From Vibrio celticus (lineage in GTDB: Bacteria > Pseudomonadota > Gammaproteobacteria > Enterobacterales > Vibrionaceae), in contig NZ_AP025463.1 of NCBI RefSeq assembly GCF_024347335.1, positions 2,604,001-2,668,000 of the forward strand: DNA of 64,000 bases, written 5' to 3'. Positions within the stretch are counted from its first letter, which is position 1; every line of letters starts with the position of its first letter. The notes beneath the pieces are model-generated. The model was not told the origin of the DNA, searched no databases, and saw only the letters and a list, made by a program, of their open reading frames with translations. Below, piece by piece: positions 18,701-26,598 of the stretch. Made by a program: the position numbers and the translations under genes.

Positions 18701-18743
18701 AGCCCCTGCTACCGATAAAGCTCCAGGTATCAAGAAAGCATAA
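12750..18743 (+). CDS. pfaC: PUFA synthase subunit PfaC (KS-CLF-DH-DH)
   Basis: 1997 residues. The first ketosynthase (about 20-475) has the full triad Cys218 (DAACASS), His353 (CHATGTP) and His393 (GHLLTAAG). The second, a KS-like chain-length factor (about 490-930), has lost the nucleophile: the corresponding stretch reads SAAEQSVA. An Ala/Gln-rich linker (about 960-1130) follows. Two FabA-like dehydratase/isomerase domains complete the protein: DH1 around His1426 in CHFKDDSVMAGS, and DH2 around His1881 in FHFHQDPVMPGS, which matches FabA closely. The DH domains introduce and isomerise the cis double bonds. AAGGAG precedes the ATG, which overlaps the pfaB stop by 4 nt. Confidence 0.97.
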   Translation: MSSQSNQYQAQTKNKQQVKCNKIAIVGIANQYPEADTPKDFWQNLLDKKDSRTTLSAEKLGAEPESYQGVQGESDRFYCDKGGYIENFNFDSNGYRLTAESFNGVDQSFLWALDTSRKALVDAGIDLNADVLERTGVIMGALSFPTTRSNDLFLPMYHSVVEKALQAKLANDQFSLLPTNETAQDLNPINGAAAHNASKLVADALGLGNVQLSLDAACASSVYSLKLACDYLNTGKADMMLAGAVSGADPFFINMGFSIFHAYPDHGVSVPFDSNSKGLFAGEGAGVLVLKRLADAERDGDNIYAVVSGIGLSNDGRGQFVLSPNSKGQVQAFERAYEASNLSPDSIEVIECHATGTPLGDKVELTSMERFFADKLNGSNPPLIGSAKSNLGHLLTAAGMPGIMKMIFAMKEGGLPPSINLDKPLSSPEGLFGPQTLPTQVQPWPSKAGNSERCAGVSVFGFGGCNAHLLLEAYSHTSHVTQTLESASPSLQPSNLSITGLASHFGSLQSINALSTAIETNNDAFIALPKKRWKGLDQHPELLNQFGLHGIPNGAYIDQFDLDFLRFKVPPNEDDRLISQQLLLMKVADEAIKDAKLVAGQKVAVLVAMETELEMHQFRGRVNLHSQLADSFANMGIELTQDEYQSLETIAMDSVMDAAKLNQYTSFIGNIMASRISSLWDFNGPAFTISAAEQSVARCIDVAQNLMSQESMDAVVIAAVDLSGSAEHVILKNSMSPVSLAPKFGQSQDGSWNVGEGAGAIVLVEEGRVASNQDAAYGSINALAFGSSEHNNAVVDELLTQVGMSSNDVSLLELNHAPESSSHQFSSHQSSPLSLGNTKTTQASQRVGHCSAASGMASLLHGLLNLNHEPLNPNVRSKSAIVANISEGQCSQLLLSQSNAESQSLSVRLSSELASDAKRQLVKQVTLGGRDIYQHIAQTPVTNLATIQQKASGKQAARVASVPTTASIQAALAQKELEKKALTQNSVEPVIETPTSVSPTLAPTRHSQLTGNHSNMTHVLSAKNGTSQINANTDAALKPSVTPHNQAFAQNQQAAQQVHKAFLHTRAQGMQMADALLKAQLNAITSGLDSSSLENNAISQQTNGQQTSAQPVQAQPAQVQSVQVNVLATPAPVKPIRKPCIWDYDDLVEYAEGDIANVFGPDYAIIDSYSRRVRLPTTDYLLVSRVTKLNATVNEYKPSTMTTEYDIPVDAPYLVDGQIPWAVAVESGQCDLMLISYLGIDFENKGERVYRLLDCTLTFLGDLPRGGDTLRYDISINSFARNGDTLLFFFSYECFVGDKMILKMDNGCAGFFTDEELADGKGVIHTEDEIKARKLATKQRFDPMLHCPKTQFNHQELRHLLTANIAECFGPTHQSDSHQPSLCFSSEKFMMIEKVSRVEPQGGTWGLGLIEGHKQLEPEHWYFPCHFKDDSVMAGSLMAEGCGQLLQFFMMHLGMHTLVQNGRFQPLENAPQQVRCRGQVLPQSAELTYRMEVTEIGLSPRPYAKANIDILLNGKVIVDFQNLGVMIKEDDECTRYLPSLETAVATPVIENLGHTLAVNQQASANAPLMAQIEDLETAPNKGVIPLQHVEAPVTPDYPNRTPDTVPFTPYHMFEFATGDIEKCFGPDFSIYRGMIPPRTPCGDLQLTTRVVEIDGKRGDFKKPSSCIAEYEVPENAWYFDENSHHTLMPYSVLMEISLQPNGFISGYMGTTLGFPGEELFFRNLDGSGKMLRNVDLRGKTITNDSRLLSTVMMGTNIVQSFSFELSTDGVPFYQGTAVFGYFKGAALKDQLGLDNGKVTHPWHVDNNRTPDVNINLLDKTTRYFNAPVSATGEVQKHYQLAGGRLNFIDTVQITSDGGKDGLGYLYAERTIDPSDWFFQFHFHQDPVMPGSLGVEAIIELMQAYALNKDLGAGFRNPKFGQIQSEVKWKYRGQINPLNKQMSLDVHITAVKDEDGKRIIVGDANLSKDGLRIYEVKDIAICIEEAPATDKAPGIKKA

Positions 18744-18781
18744 GCCGCCATTAGAGACAGAGAATTAGGAAAGAATTTAGT

Positions 18782-20419
18782 ATGACAACTCAAACTACAA
18801 TCAATAACGAAAAGCTATCTCCGTGGCCTTGGCAGATCGAAGAGAACACAACGCGTTTCGATAGCGCGGCAATGTCGACAATCTTGAAAGATCTAAGCCT
18901 TGCTTGTTACGTAGTGAACCACCCAGAAAAAGGCTTAGGCGTAAGTCAACAAGCAGAGATTGCATCGGGCGATTCAGCAAGCTCTGCGAACAGCCAGCCT
19001 GTTAGCGCCTTTGCTCCCGCTCTTGGTACACAAAGCCTAGGCGACGAAAATTTTCGTCGTTGCCACGGCGTAAAATACGCGTACTACGCAGGCGCAATGG
19101 CCAACGGCATCTCATCTGAAGAGCTTGTAATTGCATTGGGTCAGGCTGGTATTCTTTGTTCATTTGGCGCGGCGGGCTTAATCCCGTCTCGCGTTGAACA
19201 AGCGATCAACCGCATCCAAACGGCACTACCAAACGGTCCTTACGCGTTTAACCTGATTCACAGCCCAAGTGAACCTGCGCTAGAGCGCGGCAGTGTTGAG
19301 TTGTTTTTGAAGCACAAAGTGAAAACCGTTGAGGCTTCAGCCTTCTTAGGTTTAACACCGCAAATCGTTCACTACCGTGCCGCTGGCCTTAGCCGTGATG
19401 CGCAAGGTGAAATCCAGGTCGGTAACAAAGTCATCGCAAAGGTGAGCCGTACTGAAGTCGCAAGCAAATTCATGCAGCCGGCTCCTGTGAAAATGCTGCA
19501 AGCTTTGGTTGAAGAAGGTCGAATCACAGCAGAACAGATGGAGCTAGCACAGCTGGTTCCTATGGCTGACGATATTACTGCTGAAGCCGATTCTGGCGGG
19601 CACACAGATAACCGACCACTTGTTACTCTGCTTCCTACCATTCTAGCGTTGAAAGAGCAAATCCAAGCACAATACCAATTCAAAACACCATTACGTGTCG
19701 GTTGTGGTGGTGGCGTAGGTACGCCTGACGCTGCTCTAGCGACGTTTAACATGGGCGCAGCTTACATTGTTACTGGCTCTATCAACCAAGCGTGTGTTGA
19801 GGCTGGCGCGAGCGAACACACTCGTAAGCTGCTTTCGACAACCGAAATGGCTGACGTGACTATGGCTCCGGCAGCAGACATGTTCGAAATGGGCGTGAAA
19901 CTGCAAGTGGTTAAACGTGGCACCTTGTTCCCAATGCGTGCCAACAAACTGTATGAGTTATACACACGTTACGACTCGATTGAAGCGATTCCAGTAGAAG
20001 AGCGTCTGAAGCTTGAGAAGCAAGTCTTCCGTTCAACACTGGATGATATTTGGGCGGGGACTGTGGCACACTTTAACGAGCGCGATCCTAAACAGATCGA
20101 ACGCGCTGAAGGCAACCCAAAGCGTAAAATGGCGTTGATCTTCCGTTGGTACTTGGGTCTTTCTAGCCGTTGGTCAAACACGGGCGAACAAGGTCGTGAG
20201 ATGGATTATCAAGTATGGGCTGGTCCTGCACTTGGCGCATTCAACGCATGGGCGAAAGACAGCTACCTAGATGATTACCAGCAGCGTAATGCAGTCGACC
20301 TAGCAAAACACCTAATGCACGGCGCAGCCTACTTGGCTCGTGTTAACCTGCTGACTTCGCAAGGTATCAAGCTTGATCCGGAACTAGCACGCTGGAAGCC
20401 AACGCAAAGAATGGCCTAG
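18782..20419 (+). CDS. pfaD: PUFA synthase subunit PfaD (FMN enoyl reductase)
   Basis: 545 residues, related to the 2-nitropropane dioxygenase/FabK family of FMN-dependent TIM-barrel enoyl reductases. It reduces selected enoyl intermediates of the PUFA cycle. Visible features are the nucleotide-binding run GCGGGVGTPDAALATFNMGA (about 303-322), the downstream AYIVTGSINQACVEAG, and a glycine-rich ADSGGHTDNRP segment. It follows pfaC after 38 bp with AGGAAAG as ribosome site, and is the last gene before a bidirectional terminator. The length is normal for PfaD. Confidence 0.96.
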   Translation: MTTQTTINNEKLSPWPWQIEENTTRFDSAAMSTILKDLSLACYVVNHPEKGLGVSQQAEIASGDSASSANSQPVSAFAPALGTQSLGDENFRRCHGVKYAYYAGAMANGISSEELVIALGQAGILCSFGAAGLIPSRVEQAINRIQTALPNGPYAFNLIHSPSEPALERGSVELFLKHKVKTVEASAFLGLTPQIVHYRAAGLSRDAQGEIQVGNKVIAKVSRTEVASKFMQPAPVKMLQALVEEGRITAEQMELAQLVPMADDITAEADSGGHTDNRPLVTLLPTILALKEQIQAQYQFKTPLRVGCGGGVGTPDAALATFNMGAAYIVTGSINQACVEAGASEHTRKLLSTTEMADVTMAPAADMFEMGVKLQVVKRGTLFPMRANKLYELYTRYDSIEAIPVEERLKLEKQVFRSTLDDIWAGTVAHFNERDPKQIERAEGNPKRKMALIFRWYLGLSSRWSNTGEQGREMDYQVWAGPALGAFNAWAKDSYLDDYQQRNAVDLAKHLMHGAAYLARVNLLTSQGIKLDPELARWKPTQRMA

Positions 20420-20454
20420 GCATTTCAATACAGCGGTTAATTAAGCTCAACGAA

Positions 20455-20486
20455 TAAAAAAAGCGACCTTAACGGGTCGCTTTTCT
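20455..20486. terminator. bidirectional terminator pfaD / hflX-like gene
   Basis: Stem AAGCGACC (20461-20468) / GGTCGCTT (20475-20482) with a 6-nt loop, flanked by an A run on the left and a T run on the right. It can end transcripts from both convergent genes. Confidence 0.9.
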
Positions 20487-20517
20487 TTTGGTTATTCTTC
20501 TTAAACTAGCTAAGAGA

Positions 20518-21885
20518 TTAAGATTTCTGCATACGCTTTTTCAGTCGAGCTAAGTCAATTTCACTAGAGCGAACGGTCAACTTAATACACTCGTAGTCGT
20601 ACTCTTCTTTTACCACACTCATGTTTGAGCGAATCTCACCAATGATGCCTTGGCCAGAATAAGGAATCGTGATCTCTTCTTCGATCATTCCTTCTTCAGC
20701 AACACCAACGATGTACTTGTGCAGTTTCGTGATATCCAGAGGATCACGAGTTGACGTTAGCATCGCATCTGGGAATTCTTCGATCAGCTCTAATTGCTGC
20801 TCTTCAGTCAATCTATCGCACTTATTCAGCACTAATAGTTTTTCGCTGCCTTCAACGCCCACTTGTGCCAATACATCGTGTACCACATCAAGTTGTGCGC
20901 GGAATGAAACGTCAGAAGCATCAACGACATAAAGTAGCAATGAAGCATCATGCGCTTCTGCTAGCGTTGAGTGGAACGAAGCAACCAGATCGTGTGGCAA
21001 TTTCTTGATGAAACCCACTGTATCTGAAACAAGGATACGCGGTTGAGTAATTGGTTGAAGCGCACGAACCGTGGTGTCTAGCGTTGCGAACAGTTTATCT
21101 TCACCTACCACTTCGGTTGCGGTCATTGCTCGCATCATCGAAGATTTACCGGCATTGGTGTAGCCAACTAAAGCAACAGTGAAAAGCTCCGCGCGCCTTG
21201 TGCGTCGGGTCTTCATTTCGTCTTGTACGCTTACTAGCTCACGCTTAAGCGCAGCAATTTGGTCACGTACGTTACGACGGTCTAGCTCTAGTGAAGTTTC
21301 ACCGGCGCCCTGACCCATTTGACGCTCTTTATCACCCTCAGCCGTTTCACGAAGTCGTGGCACTAAGTAGTTTAGACGAGCGATATCAACTTGCAGACGA
21401 GCAGTACGAGTACGAGCGTGACGGCTGAAGATTTCGATGATGATGCCAGTACGGTCAAATACTTCCACCCCCAAACTCGCCTCAACAGTGCGCAGTTGAG
21501 ATGGGCTTAAATCACAGTCAAAGACCACAACATCAGCGGCGCCGTATTGGAAATTGCCCGTTGGAAGATCATCAAAATCTAGTTCGTCTATTTCTGAATC
21601 AAACAGACCAGATTCATCAAGGAAGTCTTCATCTTCTGCTTCTTCAATCGAACCTTGGTAACCGGTTAGATGAGCAATTTCCGCAAGCTTACCAGCACCC
21701 AACACGTTTTGTCGTTGAGCTGAACTGTGGTGCTGCGATTGAGTACCAACCACTTTAAACCCTAGGGTTGTTACTAAGCGAGCAAGTTCGGCAAGAGACT
21801 CTTTTGCTTCGTCACCTTTGAAGTCCGGTGTCGTAATAGAAATAAGTAAAGCGTTACTAGCTGAGGGTTTTGCTGTTAGTTTCAT
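20518..21885 (-). CDS. HflX-type ribosome-associated GTPase
   Basis: 455 residues with the two-part HflX layout. The N-terminal HflX domain includes GTQSQHHSSAQRQNVLGAGK and DCDLSPSQLRTVEASLGVEV, and a coiled-coil region includes ARLNYLVPRLR. The GTPase domain has the P-loop GYTNAGKSS, switch II DTVGFIKKLPH and specificity motif NKCD. HflX proteins bind the 50S subunit and split stalled ribosomes. The canonical hflX of gammaproteobacteria lies beside hfq; here the neighbours are pfaD and an ABC transporter, so this is probably a second copy. A very acidic insert occupies about residues 80-106, between the variable N-terminal part and the conserved core. The gene is monocistronic. Confidence 0.88.
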   Translation of the reverse strand: MKLTAKPSASNALLISITTPDFKGDEAKESLAELARLVTTLGFKVVGTQSQHHSSAQRQNVLGAGKLAEIAHLTGYQGSIEEAEDEDFLDESGLFDSEIDELDFDDLPTGNFQYGAADVVVFDCDLSPSQLRTVEASLGVEVFDRTGIIIEIFSRHARTRTARLQVDIARLNYLVPRLRETAEGDKERQMGQGAGETSLELDRRNVRDQIAALKRELVSVQDEMKTRRTRRAELFTVALVGYTNAGKSSMMRAMTATEVVGEDKLFATLDTTVRALQPITQPRILVSDTVGFIKKLPHDLVASFHSTLAEAHDASLLLYVVDASDVSFRAQLDVVHDVLAQVGVEGSEKLLVLNKCDRLTEEQQLELIEEFPDAMLTSTRDPLDITKLHKYIVGVAEEGMIEEEITIPYSGQGIIGEIRSNMSVVKEEYDYECIKLTVRSSEIDLARLKKRMQKS

Positions 21886-22065
21886 GTATTCTTCTGTTTA
21901 TGCACCAAAGTGCAACCTAGTATTTGGTCTAAAGTTGAGTCGATCCTACGCTGTTCTACGTCAGCTTTATAGGGCTAAGAGATACTAAATCGCGATATTA
22001 TTGCTGTTAAAGCATTTAACTTGGTTATCCCTCTGTTTTTGTGAGGAATAAAAAGCGGCTAAAAC

Positions 22066-22117
22066 AACAAAAAAGGCAGCATCACCTTACTTATTACTCG
22101 TTGGTGATACTGCCTTT
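22066..22117 (-). terminator. terminator of the sugar ABC operon
   Basis: Minus-strand stem of AAAGGCAG-type arms extended by GGTGAT/ATCACC, with one mismatch and a 16-nt loop, followed by TTTTTTG. It lies about 50 bp beyond the stop of the ATPase gene. Confidence 0.8.
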
Positions 22118-22164
22118 GGTTTTGACATGAACTTTGATTGTTAAACTAACTCAGCAACTAGAGG

Positions 22165-23277
22165 TTAGAAATCGATTCTCGCTTCGGTTTGAGCATCGAA
22201 GAATACGGCTTTGGATAGGTCAAAATGCAGCGGCGCCATTTGCCCAACCGACACCTCAAATTCCGGAGACAAGCGACACGCGACTTCTTGGTCATTCACT
22301 TTGACCATAGCGATAGTATCTGGCCCTGTCGGTTCCAATACCTCCAGCTGTAAGTCCAGCTTTGTCGAGGCAGAAACATCATCGCCTTCCTGTTCGGTAA
22401 TATGCTCAGGACGCAGCCCAATCACCAACTCTTTGCCGTCTTGGTCACGCATACTTTGTGGCAAACGAATATGGTGTTCTTGATCTGCGGTGCCGACCAC
22501 TTTAATAATCGGATTCTGTTCCTCATCTAAGTCCACCATGGTTTTAATGAAGTTCATTGACGGTGAACCCATAAAGCCAGCGACAAACATATTGTTGGGT
22601 TTGGTGTAGATCTCTTGTGGCGTGCCGAGCTGCTGCAGCTCACCATCTTTCATTACCGCGATGCGATCCGCAAGAGTCATTGCCTCAATCTGATCATGGG
22701 TTACATAAACGATCGTGGTATTGAGCTTCTGGTGCAAGCGCTTAATCTGATGACGCATCTCAACACGTAACTTAGCATCCAAGTTCGAAAGTGGCTCATC
22801 AAATAGATAAAGCTTAGGGCGACGAGCTAGAGCGCGTCCCATAGCGACACGTTGACGCTGACCACCAGAAAGCTGCGATGGTTTACGATCCAACAACTGT
22901 TCGATTTGCAGCATTTCAGCGACTCGATTTACTTCTGCATCGATCTCGTTCTGAGGCATCTTGCGAATCTTCAAACCGAAAGCTATATTGCCGCGTACCG
23001 TCATGTTTGGATAAAGCGCGTAAGACTGAAATACCATCGCGATGTCGCGATCTTTAGGTTCAACCTGCGCTACATCTACACCATCAATCACAATCTCACC
23101 CGAGCTAATATTTTCGAGCCCAGCGATGGTGTTCATTAGTGTGGATTTTCCACACCCCGAAGGGCCGACAAGTATCAAAAATTCCCCCGAATCGATACTG
23201 ATGTCGATGCCCTTTAACGTTTCGTTGTCCGCGTTGCGATAGGTTTTACGGATCTGTTTTAAATCTAATGTTGCCAT
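22165..23277 (-). CDS. sugar ABC transporter ATP-binding protein (MsmK/UgpC/MalK type)
   Basis: 370 residues, the usual MalK-subfamily length. ATPase domain: Walker A GPSGCGKST (38-46), signature LSGGQRQRVAMGRAL, Walker B LYLFDEPLSNLD, and switch region VYVTHDQIEAMTLADR. The C-terminal TOBE/OB regulatory part (about 235-370) includes VIGLRPEHI. It energises uptake through the two permeases encoded just upstream (6-bp gap to the second permease). Such ATPases can serve several sugar transporters. Last gene of the operon, before the terminator at 22066-22117. The start codon follows GGATAATTACC, a modest ribosome site. Confidence 0.93.
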   Translation of the reverse strand: MATLDLKQIRKTYRNADNETLKGIDISIDSGEFLILVGPSGCGKSTLMNTIAGLENISSGEIVIDGVDVAQVEPKDRDIAMVFQSYALYPNMTVRGNIAFGLKIRKMPQNEIDAEVNRVAEMLQIEQLLDRKPSQLSGGQRQRVAMGRALARRPKLYLFDEPLSNLDAKLRVEMRHQIKRLHQKLNTTIVYVTHDQIEAMTLADRIAVMKDGELQQLGTPQEIYTKPNNMFVAGFMGSPSMNFIKTMVDLDEEQNPIIKVVGTADQEHHIRLPQSMRDQDGKELVIGLRPEHITEQEGDDVSASTKLDLQLEVLEPTGPDTIAMVKVNDQEVACRLSPEFEVSVGQMAPLHFDLSKAVFFDAQTEARIDF

Positions 23278-23283
23278 GGGTAA

Positions 23284-24141
23284 TTATCCTTTTACTGATC
23301 CTGCCGTTAGGCCACGAACAAAATATTTTCCTGCGAAGACATACACCAACAGCGTTGGCAGTGCGGCGATGATCGCGGCAGCCATGTCGACGTTGTATTC
23401 TTTAACGCCAGTGCTGGTGTTGACTAAGTTGTTTAATGCCACGGTGATTGGCTGAGTTTCTGAGCCCGAATACACCACCCCGAACAAGAAATCATTCCAG
23501 ATAGCGGTAAACTGCCAGATCACCGTCACCATGATGATTGGCGTTGAGATCGGTAATAAGATCTTGAAGAAGATGGTAAAGAAGCCAGCACCATCGAGCT
23601 TTGCCGCCTTGATCAATTCATCGGGAATCGAAATGTAGAAATTACGGAAAAACAGTGTGGTAAACGCCATGCCGTAGATAACGTGGACAATCACCAAGCC
23701 AATCGTGGTGTTCGCTAAACCCATCTTGCCAAGCATGGTTGCCATTGGTAGTAGCACCACTTGGAATGGAATAAAGCAGCCAAAAAGCAACAAACTAAAG
23801 AACAGGTTTGAACCTCTAAATTGCCATTTCGTCACCACATAACCATTGAATGCACCGAGCAATGTTGAAATCGCAACCGCAGGAATCACCATTTGGAATG
23901 AGTTCCAGAAGTAGCCTTTGATGCCTTCACATTTCACGCCCGTACAAGCCGTATCCCACGCTTTATACCAAGCATCGAACACCCACTCTTTCGGCAAGCT
24001 CATCAAGTTACCCGCCTTGATATCAGGCAGAGTTTTGAATGAGGTCAGCACCATCACGAACAATGGCATTAGATACACTAAACAGAAGAAAAGCAGTGCT
24101 GAATAGATAAAGATTCGAGCAAAGTTGACGTTATTCATCAT
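23284..24141 (-). CDS. sugar ABC transporter permease, MalG/GtsC type
   Basis: 285 residues with about six hydrophobic segments (first at about 12-32). The EAA loop that docks to the ATPase reads DELIKAAKLDGAGFFTIFFK. It pairs with the 312-residue permease to form the inner-membrane channel. It overlaps that gene by 4 nt (ATGA), indicating coupled translation. Resemblance to the glucose/mannose permeases of pseudomonads is a judgement from the matching binding protein; the permease alone does not reveal the sugar. Confidence 0.9.
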   Translation of the reverse strand: MMNNVNFARIFIYSALLFFCLVYLMPLFVMVLTSFKTLPDIKAGNLMSLPKEWVFDAWYKAWDTACTGVKCEGIKGYFWNSFQMVIPAVAISTLLGAFNGYVVTKWQFRGSNLFFSLLLFGCFIPFQVVLLPMATMLGKMGLANTTIGLVIVHVIYGMAFTTLFFRNFYISIPDELIKAAKLDGAGFFTIFFKILLPISTPIIMVTVIWQFTAIWNDFLFGVVYSGSETQPITVALNNLVNTSTGVKEYNVDMAAAIIAALPTLLVYVFAGKYFVRGLTAGSVKG

Positions 24142-25076
24142 GACTTTTTCTCCCTAAGTTCAGAGTAAAGATAAGGCACGAGAATCGCTAAAATACCAGC
24201 AAGCATCATCATGGCACTGGCAGCACCAAGGCCGATTTGACCACGAGTAAAAGAGTGGGCGTACATGAATAGTGCAGGTAGATCCGATGAATAGCCCGGG
24301 CCACCCGCCGTCATTGCGGTCACAAGGTCGAAGCTCTTAATCGCAATGTGTGACGTGATGATCACCGCGCTGAAAACCACAGGGCGCAAGCAAGGCAGAA
24401 TGATTTTGAGATAGATAGTGGGTAAGCTTGCTCCATCAATTTGTGCCGCTTTGATGATTGATGAATCGATGCCACGCAGACCGGCTAAGAACATCGCCAT
24501 CACAAACCCTGAAGACTGCCAAAGTGCCGCGATAACCAAGGTATACACCGACATTTCAGAGTCGACTAGCCAATCAAATTTGAAGTCAGTGAATCCCCAA
24601 TCTTGCATCAGCTTTTCAATACCAAGACCTGGATTAAGAATCCATTTCCACGCCGTACCTGTCACAATGAATGACAACGCCATTGGGTAGAGATAGATAG
24701 TACGAATCGCCCCTTCTTGGCGGATGTTCTGGTCAAGCAATACCGCTAAACCAACACCAAGTAAGATGGCAATCGCCATAAATAGAAAACCAAACACACC
24801 GAGGTTGGTGATTGAGGTGATCCAGCGATCGTTATCCATCAGCTTTTCATATTGGGTTAAACCAACGAAGTTAAAGCTCGGCAGAAATCGAGAGTTGGTG
24901 AACGACAGCGCTGCCGTCCAAAATATATAGCCGTAGATACAAACCACGGTCACTAACGCGGTCGGCGCCAGTACTATTTTAGGTAACCAATGTTGCAACC
25001 TGTCAGCAAAACTTGGTTTCGGTGCAGGCTGGCTCCTTGTGGGTTTTGGAGTCGACTCAGTCAAAACATGCTCCAT
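24138..25076 (-). CDS. sugar ABC transporter permease, MalF/GtsB type
   Basis: 312 residues: a cytosolic Pro/Lys-rich N-terminus of about 35 residues, then about six membrane segments. The EAA-like loop reads SSIIKAAQIDGASLPTIYLK. A periplasmic segment around ILNPGLGIEKLMQDWG is typical of MalF-like permeases. The ribosome site AAGGATAAG precedes the ATG. It is separated from the binding-protein gene by 181 bp containing two hairpins, consistent with lower permease expression than binding protein. Confidence 0.9.
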   Translation of the reverse strand: MEHVLTESTPKPTRSQPAPKPSFADRLQHWLPKIVLAPTALVTVVCIYGYIFWTAALSFTNSRFLPSFNFVGLTQYEKLMDNDRWITSITNLGVFGFLFMAIAILLGVGLAVLLDQNIRQEGAIRTIYLYPMALSFIVTGTAWKWILNPGLGIEKLMQDWGFTDFKFDWLVDSEMSVYTLVIAALWQSSGFVMAMFLAGLRGIDSSIIKAAQIDGASLPTIYLKIILPCLRPVVFSAVIITSHIAIKSFDLVTAMTAGGPGYSSDLPALFMYAHSFTRGQIGLGAASAMMMLAGILAILVPYLYSELREKKS

Positions 25077-25166
25077 AACTTATCCTTGTTGCACAATCGA
25101 GCCAATGGCTTACCTTTCGGCACCACATCAGCATCACGCATTTCAGAATTGGGAGTGAAGAGTAGA

Positions 25167-25239
25167 TAGGCTCCCTACGAGCCTACCCACCCTGGGGGTT
25201 TGGTAAAGCAACACAACCCGTCACTCATGTGCGTTGTGT
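25167..25239 (-). other. two intercistronic hairpins between binding protein and permease genes
   Basis: Hairpin 1: ACACAAC (25211-25217) with GTTGTGT (25233-25239). Hairpin 2: TAGGCTC (25167-25173) with GAGCCTA (25179-25185). Neither is followed by a clear U tract, so mRNA stabilisation or partial attenuation is more likely than full termination, as in malE-malF. Confidence 0.5.
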
Positions 25240-25257
25240 GTCGCTTATCAAGTTAGA

Positions 25258-26505
25258 TTAGATAGCCGCTTTCACAGCTTTCGCTAACTTGGCTGCCGCT
25301 TCTTTTGGATCGGCATCTTTCTCGTTGAAGAAGTTGGTTACCACGTCGTAAATCGCGCCTTGAGCGTAGCTTGTTGTCGCTAAGCCGTGAGCCATACTCG
25401 GAACAAGATCGCCAGACTCCGCACTTGCTTTGAAGGTTGCCATTGAATCCAACGCACATTGGTCAAACTTAGACATGTCCATATCTAGGCGCACAGGGAT
25501 AGAACCCTTGTTAAGGTTGAAGACTTCTTGGAAATCTTTGGTAAGAATGGTTTTCGCTAGGTCTTGCTGCGCTTTTTGGTTCTCTTTGTCACTCAGCTCA
25601 AAGAACGCAAAGCTATCGATGTTGAAAGTGAACTGGCCATCAGTACCTGGAGCTGGAGCACAGATGTAGTCTTTACCCGGAACTTTACCTGCAGCTGTAA
25701 ACTCGCCTTTCGCCCAGTCACCCATGATCTGCATCGCGGCTTCACCATTGATAACCATTGACGTTGCTACGTTCCAATCACGACCTGGAGAGTTGCTGTC
25801 GATGTAGTCACGCATCTTTTTGAACTTGGTGAACACTTCCACCATTTTGTCGCCAGATAACACGTCCATATCCAGATCAACAAACGCTTTGTTGTAGTCT
25901 TCACTGCCTAGTACATCAAGTGCTACAGCTTCGAATACCGTAGCGTCTTGCCAAGGTTGACCACCGTGAGCCAGTGGAATGAAGCCAGCTGCTTTAATCT
26001 TGTCTGCAGCAACAAAGAACTCATCTAACGTAGTTGGAACCGTCACGCCCGATTTTTCTAAAACAACAGGGTTAGCCCAAAGCCAGTTAACACGGTGAAC
26101 GTTAACAGGAACCGCCACATATTCGCCATCCCACTTCATCACTTTAGTCACCACCTCTGGCAGTAACTCATCCCATTGTTCTTGTTTAGCAGTCGCATCG
26201 AGAGACGTTAGAAAACCTAAACCACCCCACTCTTGAATATCATGACCTTTGATCTGCGCGGCAGATGGAGGATTGCCCGATACTGCTCGAGTTTTCAAAA
26301 CAGTCATCGCACTTTCACCGCCGCCACCAGCAACAGCAAAATCTTTCCAAGTATGGCCTTGTTCTTCAATCATCTCTTTCAGTACCGCTGCGGATTTCGC
26401 TTCGCCACCGGCAGTCCACCAGTGAAGCACTTCCACTTCACCAGCTTGAGAAAATGTTGAGGCAGCAAGAAGAGATAGAGTAAGTAGGGTTTTATTGATT
26501 TTCAT
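25258..26505 (-). CDS. periplasmic sugar-binding protein, GtsA-like (glucose/mannose type)
   Basis: 415 residues with a signal peptide cleaved after about residue 21 (SQA|GEV). The mature start VEVLHWWTAGGEAKSA, the glycine patch FAVAGGGGESAMTVLKTR, and GNPPSAAQIKGHDIQEW closely resemble the glucose/mannose receptors of Pseudomonas-type Gts transporters. Trp-rich VHRVNWLWANP and GDWAKGEF are typical ligand-cleft segments. It heads the four-gene transport operon and is preceded by a 111-bp spacer with a perfect 7-bp dyad. Vibrios usually take up glucose by the PTS, so the true substrate could be another hexose or oligosaccharide. Family assignment is firm; substrate is inference. Confidence 0.88.
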   Translation of the reverse strand: MKINKTLLTLSLLAASTFSQAGEVEVLHWWTAGGEAKSAAVLKEMIEEQGHTWKDFAVAGGGGESAMTVLKTRAVSGNPPSAAQIKGHDIQEWGGLGFLTSLDATAKQEQWDELLPEVVTKVMKWDGEYVAVPVNVHRVNWLWANPVVLEKSGVTVPTTLDEFFVAADKIKAAGFIPLAHGGQPWQDATVFEAVALDVLGSEDYNKAFVDLDMDVLSGDKMVEVFTKFKKMRDYIDSNSPGRDWNVATSMVINGEAAMQIMGDWAKGEFTAAGKVPGKDYICAPAPGTDGQFTFNIDSFAFFELSDKENQKAQQDLAKTILTKDFQEVFNLNKGSIPVRLDMDMSKFDQCALDSMATFKASAESGDLVPSMAHGLATTSYAQGAIYDVVTNFFNEKDADPKEAAAKLAKAVKAAI

Positions 26506-26598
26506 TATTATCTTCCATGTTTTAGCGGACTCGACGTCCGGTTCAATAAAGAGTCTACTTATTCTGATTGATAAGATTGAAACAAAAGGTAAGCCCTA

